Below, in pieces: positions 8,503-17,525 of a stretch of 64,000 nucleotides of DNA. A program made the position numbers and the translations under genes. Within the stretch, counting starts at the first letter, position 1, and the number at the start of each line of letters is the position of its first letter. Source of the stretch: Desulfocapsa sp. (GTDB lineage Bacteria > Desulfobacterota > Desulfobulbia > Desulfobulbales > Desulfocapsaceae). The notes under the pieces were generated by a model that saw only the letters and a program-made list of their open reading frames with translations, was not told where the DNA came from and searched no databases. The stretch lies in the NCBI GenBank assembly GCA_022712975.1, contig JAFLJO010000006.1, positions 1 through 64,000 on the forward strand, written 5' to 3'.

Positions 8503-9689
8503 AACAACCGATACGCATAATGGATTTCCGCGGAACCTATAAGGGGGGAGGCGGGCCCGATAAAACAATCCTGAATTCTGCTGCACAGCATGATTTAGAA
8601 AGGGTGTTTGTACTTGTGGTATATATTCGGCAGCCTGATGATGAGGAGTTTCAGATTACCGGTGCAGCAAAAGAATTGGGTCTTAATTATGTGGAGTTGA
8701 TTGATCGTAGAGTGCTGGATTGGTCGTGTGTTATTCAGTTGAAACATCTTATTCGAAAGGAGCGAATAGTGCTCTTGCATAGTCACGATGATAAAACGTT
8801 ACTTTACAGTGTTATTTTGAAATACATTGTGCCTGGGCTACGCATAATGCATACTTGTCATTCCCATTCTGAATATGCAAAAGAATCATTCGCAAATTTA
8901 GCTAAATACGGAAAATTTTTGTTACGAAAAAAGATGCAGTTATGGTTGATGCGTCGACATTTGACACCGGTCTTAACGATATCAGAAAATACAAGGCAAC
9001 GCCTTATACGTGGGCGACTAAAGCAGGGCAATGTTGCTGTATTGTATAATGGTGTTGACATAGAGCGATGGAGCCGTTCTCAGGCCCGACCAGTATTGAG
9101 AAAAGAACTCGGCTTGGGCGATGGCGATTTGCTGGTAGGCACAGTGGCGAGAATTACTTATGATAAGGACTTCCCCACCTTTTTTGAAGTGGCACGTTGT
9201 GTTTCATCTCGTTTACCCAATGTCAAGTTTGTCATTGTTGGAGATGGCAATGGCGATGAACTTGAGCAGGCGAAAAAGGATGTTGCTGCCCGAGGACTGG
9301 AGCAAATTGTTTGTTTTACCGGACACCGGACGGATTTGACGGATATTTACGCCTCTTTTGATCTTTTTTTGATGACATCACTTACAGAAGGGTTGCCTAA
9401 TACCGCTCTGGAAGCCATGGCTATGGAAGTTCCGGTGGTGTCCACGGCAGTGGGTGGAGTGCCGGAACTTGTTGTGGCGCATGAAAATGGGTTCCTTTGC
9501 TCAGTCGGTGATGTAGGCGCATTGGCTGATTCCGTGAGCAGTTTGTTGCAGCAGCCGCAGATCCGTCAGGAAATGGCTCGGAAATCTAGAAAACGTATTG
9601 AAAATAAGTTTGATTTCTCAAAAAGAGTCTGTCTGCTTGAAGATATGTATTGCTATTATTCCGGGGACGGTGACTGGCCTGAATTGTAA
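8499..9689 (+). CDS. Glycosyltransferase family 4
   Basis: A 396-aa GT-B-fold protein. The N-terminal acceptor domain starts IRIMDFRGTYKGGGGPDKT with the glycine-rich loop typical of GT4. The C-terminal donor domain has VGTVARITYDKDF, FVIVGDGNGDELEQA and the E-x7-E motif in TEGLPNTALEAMAMEVPVVST. No signal peptide or membrane helix is seen, so it acts at the cytoplasmic face. It overlaps the upstream acetyltransferase by 4 bases (ATGA). After it the operon is interrupted by about 640 bases of non-coding DNA. The donor sugar cannot be told from the sequence. Confidence 0.9.
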   Translation: MKQPIRIMDFRGTYKGGGGPDKTILNSAAQHDLERVFVLVVYIRQPDDEEFQITGAAKELGLNYVELIDRRVLDWSCVIQLKHLIRKERIVLLHSHDDKTLLYSVILKYIVPGLRIMHTCHSHSEYAKESFANLAKYGKFLLRKKMQLWLMRRHLTPVLTISENTRQRLIRGRLKQGNVAVLYNGVDIERWSRSQARPVLRKELGLGDGDLLVGTVARITYDKDFPTFFEVARCVSSRLPNVKFVIVGDGNGDELEQAKKDVAARGLEQIVCFTGHRTDLTDIYASFDLFLMTSLTEGLPNTALEAMAMEVPVVSTAVGGVPELVVAHENGFLCSVGDVGALADSVSSLLQQPQIRQEMARKSRKRIENKFDFSKRVCLLEDMYCYYSGDGDWPEL

Positions 9690-10333
9690 ATATTTTCTTG
9701 TTTGTCGACAATTTATTGTGATAAGGTTTAGTACAGACCTCGTAAACGTAGACTCAAAACGGGTCACTTTTTTGGACACATTTTACGCTCTCAATTAAGT
9801 AAAACGATATTGAGCTTCAGCTATAATCTGCAAAAACGCTAAATTTTGAGGTTTTAGCTGTCCAGTTATGGAACTATGTGCTGTTAAATCAAGCAGTTAC
9901 ATGTGTAACTTTATTCGTTTTTTGCGAAGTCTGTAGTAGGAATGACATACATAGTAAAAACAGTATCATCCAGTATTAAACAAAAAAACTCTGTGCCCTC
10001 TGTGGTGAAAAAAAATCATGATACAATTACAAAATAATAAGCTTGGTCACGGTGATACTGTAATCCCGCTATGCGCCCGAGAATACCAGCGTATCATGTC
10101 AAATAATCATCTGTTGCAAATAGAATTCCAGTAAGATTCAACGTTGGCCAAGTTTGGCTAGAATAGGGGCTATGCTCTGGATTTTTATATGTCATTATCT
10201 GGTCATGCTCGACATTGCCCGGTCCCCGTTTTTCAGGAGTATTTACGCGATTATGGTTTTCTGTACCCGCAGGGTGTACCATTCGCACCAATGAATGCTG
10301 CCTGAATTCCTGAGAGCCTTTACATAGAAGACA
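9690..10333. other. Long non-coding gap inside the EPS operon
   Basis: No credible gene is found here; the small ORFs of the track are in-frame leftovers or shadows. The stretch contains CTCTGTGCCCTCTGTGGTG (about 9989), which resembles a short intergenic sequence I remember recurring in several bacterial genomes, and TTTTTTGGACACATTTTACG near 9770, which may be a relic of a mobile element. A promoter for the following gene could lie here, but I cannot point to a convincing one. The gap separates the wecB-GT4 block from the lyase-deacetylase block and may mark an insertion or deletion scar. Confidence 0.5.
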
Positions 10334-12919
10334 ATGGAAAATATGAAAATAAAACTTGTCAACCCTTCACCTGTTAAACGGACAAGGGAGCCCATAACTA
10401 TTGGTGTTCCTTGTCCCAGAGGAAGCGTGTCGCCGGATAGTGTTTTTGTTATTAACTCCCATGGGAAAATTCTTCCTGTGCAGACTACTCCCTTGACAGC
10501 TTGGCCTGATAAATCAGTAAAATGGTTGCTTTGTGATTTTCTCGTTGATTTAGAGCCGAATGAAGAAAGTGCTCTTGTCATTGAATCTGTTGATGTAATA
10601 GAAACTTCCCAGGAGATTAATTATAAGCATCAAGGAAATACAATTGAAATTGATACTGGTGCAGCTCGATTTGAACTCAATGCGTCCTCCTTGCTCCCTT
10701 TTCAAAAGGTGCAGGTCAATGGACAGGATGTTATAGCTGCACAAGGTGCAGAAATTTGGCTTACGAAGGATAAGAACGGCCGGAAATTACCCGCAGTAAT
10801 TGATGAAATCAGTGTTGAGTCTACAGGCCCGCTTCGGTTCACCATGCGTGTCTCCGGGTGTTTCAGCAGTGCGCTGTTGTTTCAGGCAAGAGTATCTTTT
10901 TATGCAGGATCAGCAAAAACTTCTTTGGAGTTAACCATTCACAATCCGCGTGCCGCAAAACATCCTGGTGGTATCTGGGATCTGGGAGATCCTTCTTCCT
11001 TTCTATTCAGGGAACTGGTCATATCCTTGCAATTAAGTGAAACTAACAGAACTGAAAAATTGTTTAAGCTGGCCCCGGATGAACCGTGGCAAAACTATGA
11101 TGAAAATTCAGGGATGAAAATATATCAGGAATCAAGTGGCGGTAAGAACTGGGACAGCCCTAATCATCGAAATCGAGATGCCCATGTCCCCATGAACATA
11201 CGTGGGTATCAGGTGCTGCGTGACAACGAAATTATTGACCAGGGTAACAGATGTCAGCCTGTTATCTGGGCTGGATCCGGCACAACAGGGAGTTCTGTGG
11301 TTGTCCCTGGATTTTGGCAGGAATTTCCCAAAGCACTGGAAATCAATCAGCAAACAATAGACATTTCACTTTATCCTAGTTGTTTTCCTGATCTTCACGA
11401 ATTGCAGGGTGGTGAGCAGAAGACCCATACTGTTTATTTTGATTTTGCGGCCGATTGTGATCAAGATGGCTGGGGCTTATTGCCTGTGCAAATAACTATT
11501 AACCCTCAAACAATAAATGAGTCCGGTGTCTTTAAAGATATTACCTGCGGTAAACCTACATCTAAACAATACAAAGAATTTATGGATGCAGCCCTTGAGG
11601 GCAAGGAGAGTTTCGCAGCCAAGCGAGAAGTCGTTGATGAATATGGGTGGCGAAATTTCGGAGAAATCTATGCCGATCATGAAGGGGTGTTTCATGAAGG
11701 AGATAAACCGTTTGTCTCTCACTATAACAACCAATACGACTCGTTAGGGAGTTTTTATCGTGAGTACCTGCGAACCGGTAAGAATGATTGGCAGCAGCTT
11801 GCCGCCGCACTGGCGGATCATATTGTCGACATAGACATTAACCATACAGATGAAGATCGTGAGGAATACTGTCATGGCCTGTTCTGGCACACAGATCATT
11901 ATCTGGATGTCGGTACTGCTACGCATCGCAGTGTCTCGCGTGAGCATCTTACCCAAAAGAATCCGGCATTTTGTGGAGGTGGTCCCGGAGCAGAACATTG
12001 CTATTCAACCGGTTTAATGATGCATTACCTGCTTACAGGTGATTCACGTTGTCGAAAAACAGTGATTGAATTAGCCGATTGGTGCATTCTGTGCCTAAAA
12101 GGTCCCCAAACTCTTTTGGCTGCTCTATTACGCTGTAAAAAAAGAATCACAGCCTGGAAAGACAATAGAACAACCGACAATATTTGGTCCCTATTTCCTC
12201 TGTCCCGAGGTACAGGGAATTGCATTAATACCTGCCTGGACGCTTATGAACTTACCCGGAAGCCACATTATCTAAAGACTTCCTTTGAACTAATCAGGGG
12301 GACTGTGCATCCAAATGACAATGTAGAGGGAAGGGATCTTCTTAATGCAGAAGACTGTTGGTCGTATTCGGTTTTTGTTGTTGCTGTAACAAAGTTTCTT
12401 GCGAAAAAACGAGAACTTAATGAGATCGATAATAGTTATTTTTATGCCCGTGATAGCTTGTTGAAATATGCGGTCTGGATGGCAGAACATGAATATCCTT
12501 TTCTGGATAACAAAGAAATTCTGGAGTATCCAAATGAGACGTGGGCTGCTCAGGATTTTAGAAAAAGTGTTGTTTTCTATCAGGCTTCAAAGTATGCAAA
12601 CCTGGAATTAAGAAAAATTTTACTTGAGCGGTGTCGGTTTTTTCTACAGGCCAGTTTTGCAGAGCTCGGTTTGTGGGATACACGATTCCTTTCTAGGCCG
12701 TTGGCTCTAGTTTTTCAAAACGGTTGGGTTGCAGATACAATTGGTAGCGATATTCCACATTATAATGATCAACCTGAACAATCAATAGAGTGGGGGAAAT
12801 CGAAGTTTGATTTTAAATCCTCTGAAGTTGTCCGGCGGATCATAGTGGATTTTAAAGGGGTTTTGCCAAATACTAGTTTAGGCAGAGAATTAGCCTGGTT
12901 GAAAGCCCGTTTAAAGTAG
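10334..12919 (+). CDS. PL26/YetA-like polysaccharide lyase family protein
   Basis: 861 aa with no obvious signal peptide. The N terminus (REPITIGVPCPRGSV, then LTAWPDKSVKWLLCDF) matches the RIFT-barrel start of the PcRGLX/YetA family, which includes exo-rhamnogalacturonan lyases. The middle is beta-rich, and from about residue 460 an alpha/alpha-toroid-like region follows (HTDHYLDVGTATHRSVS, GGGPGAEHCYSTGLMMHYL, ETWAAQDFRKSVVFYQ). Similar alpha-toroid plus beta-sandwich layouts occur in uronic-acid lyases. In an EPS operon it may trim or degrade the polymer or a stalled periplasmic product, but export would need another route because no signal is visible. Family membership is moderately sure; substrate is unknown. 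The ATG at 10334 has AGAAG nearby; an internal ATG lies 9 bases on. Confidence 0.6.
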   Translation: MENMKIKLVNPSPVKRTREPITIGVPCPRGSVSPDSVFVINSHGKILPVQTTPLTAWPDKSVKWLLCDFLVDLEPNEESALVIESVDVIETSQEINYKHQGNTIEIDTGAARFELNASSLLPFQKVQVNGQDVIAAQGAEIWLTKDKNGRKLPAVIDEISVESTGPLRFTMRVSGCFSSALLFQARVSFYAGSAKTSLELTIHNPRAAKHPGGIWDLGDPSSFLFRELVISLQLSETNRTEKLFKLAPDEPWQNYDENSGMKIYQESSGGKNWDSPNHRNRDAHVPMNIRGYQVLRDNEIIDQGNRCQPVIWAGSGTTGSSVVVPGFWQEFPKALEINQQTIDISLYPSCFPDLHELQGGEQKTHTVYFDFAADCDQDGWGLLPVQITINPQTINESGVFKDITCGKPTSKQYKEFMDAALEGKESFAAKREVVDEYGWRNFGEIYADHEGVFHEGDKPFVSHYNNQYDSLGSFYREYLRTGKNDWQQLAAALADHIVDIDINHTDEDREEYCHGLFWHTDHYLDVGTATHRSVSREHLTQKNPAFCGGGPGAEHCYSTGLMMHYLLTGDSRCRKTVIELADWCILCLKGPQTLLAALLRCKKRITAWKDNRTTDNIWSLFPLSRGTGNCINTCLDAYELTRKPHYLKTSFELIRGTVHPNDNVEGRDLLNAEDCWSYSVFVVAVTKFLAKKRELNEIDNSYFYARDSLLKYAVWMAEHEYPFLDNKEILEYPNETWAAQDFRKSVVFYQASKYANLELRKILLERCRFFLQASFAELGLWDTRFLSRPLALVFQNGWVADTIGSDIPHYNDQPEQSIEWGKSKFDFKSSEVVRRIIVDFKGVLPNTSLGRELAWLKARLK

Positions 12920-12929
12920 AAAAAACAAC

Positions 12930-13982
12930 ATGGGAATTAGAGGCTTATTAAAAGTTACTGGTTGCAAGGTTCTTCGATCTATTGGTGTCGATAGGTTGAT
13001 GAGGTATTACTTTCGGAATCGTTTGTTAATTGTTATGTATCACGGGGTTACCCAGAGCGATTATCAGCCTCCTGTCTGGACCCAGCTGCCGATAACTATT
13101 TTTAAAAAACAAGTCGAATGGTTGGCTCAAAACTATAATCCTGTTACTTTAAGCCAGGTTGTTGCTGCAATTAAGGGGGGGGATAATCTACCTCCTAAAT
13201 CAGTTTTGCTAACTTTTGATGATGGGCTGAAGAATAATTACACAGTAGCATTTCCGATACTGAAACAATTTGAAGTACCGGCAGCAATATTTCTTACTGT
13301 AGATTTTATAGATAGCGAGCGTTTTTTTTGGGTAGATGAACTTTATCTTGCATTGGTATCAGCTCATGAGCAAGGAAAGACTATTGTTCTGTCACATCGT
13401 GAAGCAAAGTCTAAAGTCAAAGCTGGTCATCTTTGGGAAGCATATTTGACTATGGTAGAATTTCTTAAGAGAATTCCTGAAAAAGATCGGATACTGCGCA
13501 TGAAAGCGATTTTAGATCAAGTGTCGATTGAAAGAGAAAGATATCAGAATGATTTTGGTTTGCTTTCCTGGAAAAATGTGATTGAAATGGAAAAAAGTAA
13601 TTTAATTGAGTTCGGAGCTCATACGGCTAATCATCGAATTTTAACCAGCATTCCTGATGAAGAACTTACAGACGAGTTGTTTGGGGCCAAAGAGCGTCTG
13701 GAAGAACATCTGAGCCATAAGGTAACCTCATTCTGCTATCCAAACGGCGGATTTGGTAAAGATTATTTGCCTAAGCACCGAGAAATGCTGCAAGCAGCCG
13801 GCTACGATTGCGCGTTTTCAACAAATCGTGGCTTGTTTATTAATGGCATTGATCATCCATTTTCAATCCCTCGGGTAGCGGCAGGGCATGATATTTCCTC
13901 AGAAGAGGCGTATTTTAAGATAAATGTTTCAGGGCGTGCTGAATGGCAACATGATAAGCTGAGGCGTTTGGTCAATAATTAG
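12930..13982 (+). CDS. Polysaccharide deacetylase (NodB/CE4 family)
   Basis: 350 aa. The CE4 catalytic fold is shown by VLLTFDDGLKNNY (Asp97 and Asp98, base and metal ligand), followed by the metal-binding H-x3-H motif in GAHTANHRIL and the CYPNGGFG motif. MYHGV near residue 37 is the typical strand before the NodB domain. It removes N- or O-acetyl groups from polysaccharide or a lipid-linked intermediate. No classical signal peptide is seen, though an uncleaved hydrophobic segment lies near residues 30-38. It starts 10 bases after the lyase-like gene, and the DegT-type gene follows 14 bases after it. Confidence 0.85.
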   Translation: MGIRGLLKVTGCKVLRSIGVDRLMRYYFRNRLLIVMYHGVTQSDYQPPVWTQLPITIFKKQVEWLAQNYNPVTLSQVVAAIKGGDNLPPKSVLLTFDDGLKNNYTVAFPILKQFEVPAAIFLTVDFIDSERFFWVDELYLALVSAHEQGKTIVLSHREAKSKVKAGHLWEAYLTMVEFLKRIPEKDRILRMKAILDQVSIERERYQNDFGLLSWKNVIEMEKSNLIEFGAHTANHRILTSIPDEELTDELFGAKERLEEHLSHKVTSFCYPNGGFGKDYLPKHREMLQAAGYDCAFSTNRGLFINGIDHPFSIPRVAAGHDISSEEAYFKINVSGRAEWQHDKLRRLVNN

Positions 13983-13996
13983 TTTGGTGCTGCTTA

Positions 13997-15145
13997 ATGC
14001 AAAAGTATTATACATTTCCTTCCTTGAATATTCGTACTCTCTGGAAAAGGTGTAAAGAAAAAAATTCGATTCTTGATGAGGAGAATTTTTTTCTTTACGC
14101 TTCTGGACGGGCCGCATTATTTTATGGAATTTCTTGTTTACCTCTTGAGAAGGGGCAAAAGGTATTGTTCCCATCATATCATTGCGGAGTTGAGGTCGAG
14201 GCAATAATTCGGGCCGGTTTTACAGTAGACTTTTATCCGGTCACTGATAAGCTGGAAGCTGATATCCATTGGTTGGAAGAATATATTGACAACGATTGTG
14301 CTGCAATTGTTGTTATCCATTTTTATGGTTTTCCACAGCCAGTTGACCAGATAAAAAAAATATGCACAGAAAAAAAGCTGTATTTGATTGAGGACTGTGC
14401 CCATGGACTTTATTCGAAAGACCGCAATAAGTGGCTTGGGCAATTTGGTGATATTGCCATATACAGCATCCAGAAAACAGTTTGCCTTCCTAATGGTGGA
14501 GGCTTGCTTGTTAATGCAAATCTCCCAAAGCCCGGCAAGGGGAGATCCTTCATAGATTCCGTACTGGTCAAAGGATTGATACGCTCTGTTCTGGAATATG
14601 AAGTTTTTCATAAAAGTAAAGCTGCGAAAATTTCTAAGATTATTCTGGATCGATTCAGGGATCGGCAAGAAGCCGAGGAGGAAATTTCAAAAGAGATATC
14701 GATGGAACCGGAATATTATGATGTTCCTTGTTATGATTATCGCAATGATATTTTTATTTTTTCAAAACCATTTTTAAGGCCCAGGTCGTTTTTGGAAATA
14801 ATCAGGCTTCGGCGGAATAATTATCAATATTTGCAAGAGAATTTGGCTTTTAATGATACCTTTTCCAAGGTCCATGAAATATTGCCCGAAGGTGTTTGTC
14901 CCCTCTGTCTTCCGGTAAAAGTAGATGGCAATGATAAATGGAGCCGGAATTTACAGAGATATGGGGTATATGTGTTTATTTTCGGGCGTTTTTCTCATCC
15001 TGTTATGGATCAAGGACTTTTTCATAATGTTGAGACACTCAATCAAGGGATACTGGGGTTACCGGTTCATCAGCAATTGGATAGTGATGATATGGTACTG
15101 ATAGTCAGGCAAATAAACAAGGCTATTGCACGGTTTAGTGAGTAA
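13997..15145 (+). CDS. DegT/DnrJ/EryC1/StrS-type PLP aminotransferase family protein
   Basis: A 382-aa fold-type I PLP protein. FFLYASGRAALFYGI is the phosphate-binding start, VLFPSYHCGVEVEAIIRAGF the typical second block, and LIEDCAHGLYSKD contains the Asp (about 133) that pairs with the PLP ring. The Schiff-base lysine is probably Lys160 in YSIQKTVCLPNGGG, replacing the more usual S-x-H-x-x-K context. Members aminate nucleotide-linked keto sugars or act as dehydratases. The C-terminal part is less like classical sugar aminotransferases, so this may belong to a divergent EPS-specific branch. No keto-sugar-forming dehydratase is adjacent. It lies 14 bases after the deacetylase gene. Confidence 0.75.
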   Translation: MQKYYTFPSLNIRTLWKRCKEKNSILDEENFFLYASGRAALFYGISCLPLEKGQKVLFPSYHCGVEVEAIIRAGFTVDFYPVTDKLEADIHWLEEYIDNDCAAIVVIHFYGFPQPVDQIKKICTEKKLYLIEDCAHGLYSKDRNKWLGQFGDIAIYSIQKTVCLPNGGGLLVNANLPKPGKGRSFIDSVLVKGLIRSVLEYEVFHKSKAAKISKIILDRFRDRQEAEEEISKEISMEPEYYDVPCYDYRNDIFIFSKPFLRPRSFLEIIRLRRNNYQYLQENLAFNDTFSKVHEILPEGVCPLCLPVKVDGNDKWSRNLQRYGVYVFIFGRFSHPVMDQGLFHNVETLNQGILGLPVHQQLDSDDMVLIVRQINKAIARFSE

Positions 15146-15185
15146 TACAGAGCTTTTATAGGCAAGGAATACTGGAAAAAATATA

Positions 15186-16304
15186 ATGAAAAAAAAACCT
15201 TTTCGGGTGCTCCAGGTAGTACTGGCTATTGAAATAGGGGGATTGGAAACTTTTACTGTTGAACTGAGTAAACAGCTTGCAATTAATGGGATTGAGGTTG
15301 AAATCCTTTGTTTAAGCCGTATAGACCCAGGTTATGTTGCAGGTTTAAAGGAAGCCAATATTCCCATCCACCTTATGAGAAAAAAAACTCGAGGAGACTT
15401 AGGATATTTTCAGCGTGTTGCAAACTTTATCAAAGAACGTAATTTTGATATAATTCATTCTCATAGTGGATGTTTTTTTAATGCTGCCCTTTTCCGAAAA
15501 TTAGCTGGAGTGAATAAATATATTTTTACGGCCCATGGAATGCCCGTTGAGCTTGGCTTTAAGGCTCGTTGCGAGGATATCGTTGCCGGTTTGCTGACCG
15601 ATCACTTTGTTTCTGTGTCCCATGAGATTGAGGGATTTATGAAAAAAAGGTTGTTTTTTAACTGTTGTTGTTTTCACACCATTATTAATGGGATAAATAC
15701 AGACAAGTATAGGCCGGTTTTAAATTTGCAAAAACAAAATGAGCTGTTAACTAAATACCAGTTACCAACAGACTGTCATTTGGTGGGAAGTGTTGGTCGT
15801 TTAGAGTCAGTAAAAAATTATTCCATGCTTGTGCGAGCCTTTGCAGAACTTCAACCTGGCTTAAAAAGAGAAGTACACCTGGTGCTGGTTGGTGAGGGGG
15901 CACAGAAAAATGATCTGTTGAAGCTTGCCGAGCAACTGAAGATCAAGGAATATGTTCATTTTCTTGGCATGCAATATAACGTCCATGAAATATTACCACT
16001 TCTGGATGTCTTTGTTCTTTCTTCACTGACAGAGGGTACTTCCATTTCACTACTTGAGGCGCAATCATGTGGCGTGCCTGCTGTAGTAACAGACGTAGGG
16101 GGGAATGGGTTTGTTGTTCCTGACGGAGTCAATGGTTTTTTATGCCCAGTTAATGACCATTCAATGATGGCCGCCTGCATCGGGAAAATATTAGAAGATC
16201 AAGCTCTTGCTACCACTCTCAGCCAAAATGCCAGGGACAGAATAGAGTCTTCTTTTAGTATCCACTCAATGGTGGAAGAATATGAACAAATATATGCTTT
16301 GTAA
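15186..16304 (+). CDS. Glycosyltransferase family 4
   Basis: A 372-aa GT-B protein. The N-terminal domain begins FRVLQVVLAIEIGGLETFTVEL, the standard GGLE loop of EPS GT4 enzymes, then HSHSGCFFNAALFRKLAG. The donor domain has VGSVGRLESVKNY, HLVLVGEGAQKNDLLKLA and the E-x7-E motif in TEGTSISLLEAQSCGVPAV. It is soluble. It is similar in architecture to TIGR03088-like exosortase-system glycosyltransferases, but the assignment to that subfamily is only a guess. It probably transfers one residue of the EPS repeat unit. Confidence 0.9.
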   Translation: MKKKPFRVLQVVLAIEIGGLETFTVELSKQLAINGIEVEILCLSRIDPGYVAGLKEANIPIHLMRKKTRGDLGYFQRVANFIKERNFDIIHSHSGCFFNAALFRKLAGVNKYIFTAHGMPVELGFKARCEDIVAGLLTDHFVSVSHEIEGFMKKRLFFNCCCFHTIINGINTDKYRPVLNLQKQNELLTKYQLPTDCHLVGSVGRLESVKNYSMLVRAFAELQPGLKREVHLVLVGEGAQKNDLLKLAEQLKIKEYVHFLGMQYNVHEILPLLDVFVLSSLTEGTSISLLEAQSCGVPAVVTDVGGNGFVVPDGVNGFLCPVNDHSMMAACIGKILEDQALATTLSQNARDRIESSFSIHSMVEEYEQIYAL

Positions 16305-16346
16305 AACCCTTAATTTCTCTTTCAGTTTATCCAGGTTAGGATCCTA

Positions 16347-17462
16347 ATGTACAATATACAGATAATCACAAAATTCAGTGATTTTGAAAATCTAAAAGAG
16401 CAATGGATTAAATTGCTTGATAACGCAATCTTTGATTCTTTTTTTAGTAGCTATGAATGGTGCAACTGTTGGTGGCAAAGTTTTGCTTTATCTGATGATA
16501 AACTGGCAATTATTGTGGCAGAAAAAAATGGTGAACTTGTTGCCATTGCCCCTTTGATGATACGGCGGATTAAAGAATATGGATTTAATCTGAACGTGTT
16601 GAGATTTATTGGCGTTCCTAATGCCGACCGTTGTGATATTATTATCCACAAGGACGAGGAAAATGTACTGCCGGAGTTAATAAATTTTATCTTCACCAAG
16701 GTGGAAGGGTGGAGCCAGTTACATTTGAATGAAATACCTGTAGAAAGTCTTTTTGTGAAGTGGTTGCAGGAAAATTACCCAAGAGTTTTTATTGAAGAAG
16801 GCTCAGAATGTCCATATGTCTCTTGGGCTGACTGGGAGAGTTGGGATGAGTATTATAAATCTCTTTCAAAAAAAACCAGACTTGAACTAAACAGGAAGAA
16901 TAACACTCTAAAAAAAGAGGGAAAAAGCCAGTATCACCATCTATTTAATCCAGGCCCGGATAACTCCGTTCTTGCAATGGCTCGGGAGTTGGAGCGAAAA
17001 AGCGCGAAAGCACAGCATATTGTAACAGAAAATCTGGCGCTGGTAGGTGAGAAGCACTGGGGGTTTCAACAGATGATTTTGAATAATTGCGGTAAGTATC
17101 AAGTGCTCCTTTCCTGGTTGGTACGAGAAGAGAAGCTTATTGCTTATCTCTATGGGTTTATATATAAAAAACGATATTATGCATACAATACGGCCTATTC
17201 AGGAGAGGCAATCAAGTATTATCCGGGAAAGTTAATAATGAATGAGGCGTTACGCTATTGCAAGGAAAATAACATCCAAATATTTGATCTTTTGAGAGGT
17301 GCGACTCATTTGAAAAGTCGTTGGGCTAATGGATGCAGCGAGCAACAAAACGTTTATTGTCTAAGAAATCAACCGGTCAATTGGTTGTATTCAGTAGTTG
17401 TCTTCAAACTGCGGCCTTTTATTAAACAACGGATATTACCAATACTTAAAGATAAAAAATAG
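16347..17462 (+). CDS. CelD/BcsL-like GNAT acetyltransferase
   Basis: A 371-aa protein of the GNAT/CelD (acetyltransferase_6) type. Diagnostic stretches are FFSSYEWCNCWWQSF near residue 35, IIVAEKNGELVAIAPLMIRR, and the C-terminal acyl-CoA-binding half with YYAYNTAYSGEAIKYYPGKLIMNEALRYC followed by IFDLLRGATHLKSRWA. Such proteins occur next to exosortase-type EPS loci and are thought to acylate sugars or aminoacylate precursors. It is distinct from the FemAB-like gene at 1640 but of the same superfamily and topology. The spacing to the upstream GT4 is 42 bases and to the ligase-like gene 63 bases. Confidence 0.8.
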   Translation: MYNIQIITKFSDFENLKEQWIKLLDNAIFDSFFSSYEWCNCWWQSFALSDDKLAIIVAEKNGELVAIAPLMIRRIKEYGFNLNVLRFIGVPNADRCDIIIHKDEENVLPELINFIFTKVEGWSQLHLNEIPVESLFVKWLQENYPRVFIEEGSECPYVSWADWESWDEYYKSLSKKTRLELNRKNNTLKKEGKSQYHHLFNPGPDNSVLAMARELERKSAKAQHIVTENLALVGEKHWGFQQMILNNCGKYQVLLSWLVREEKLIAYLYGFIYKKRYYAYNTAYSGEAIKYYPGKLIMNEALRYCKENNIQIFDLLRGATHLKSRWANGCSEQQNVYCLRNQPVNWLYSVVVFKLRPFIKQRILPILKDKK

Positions 17463-17525
17463 AACTAAAATACCCTTGTTCTTCCTTCTTTAAAGGTCTG
17501 AGAAATAGACTTGCCGAGGTAAATA

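Noticed and set aside
9690-9798. Insertion-sequence relic at TTTTTTGGACACATTTTACG
   Set aside because: No transposase coding or terminal inverted repeats could be found, so it was left as a remark.
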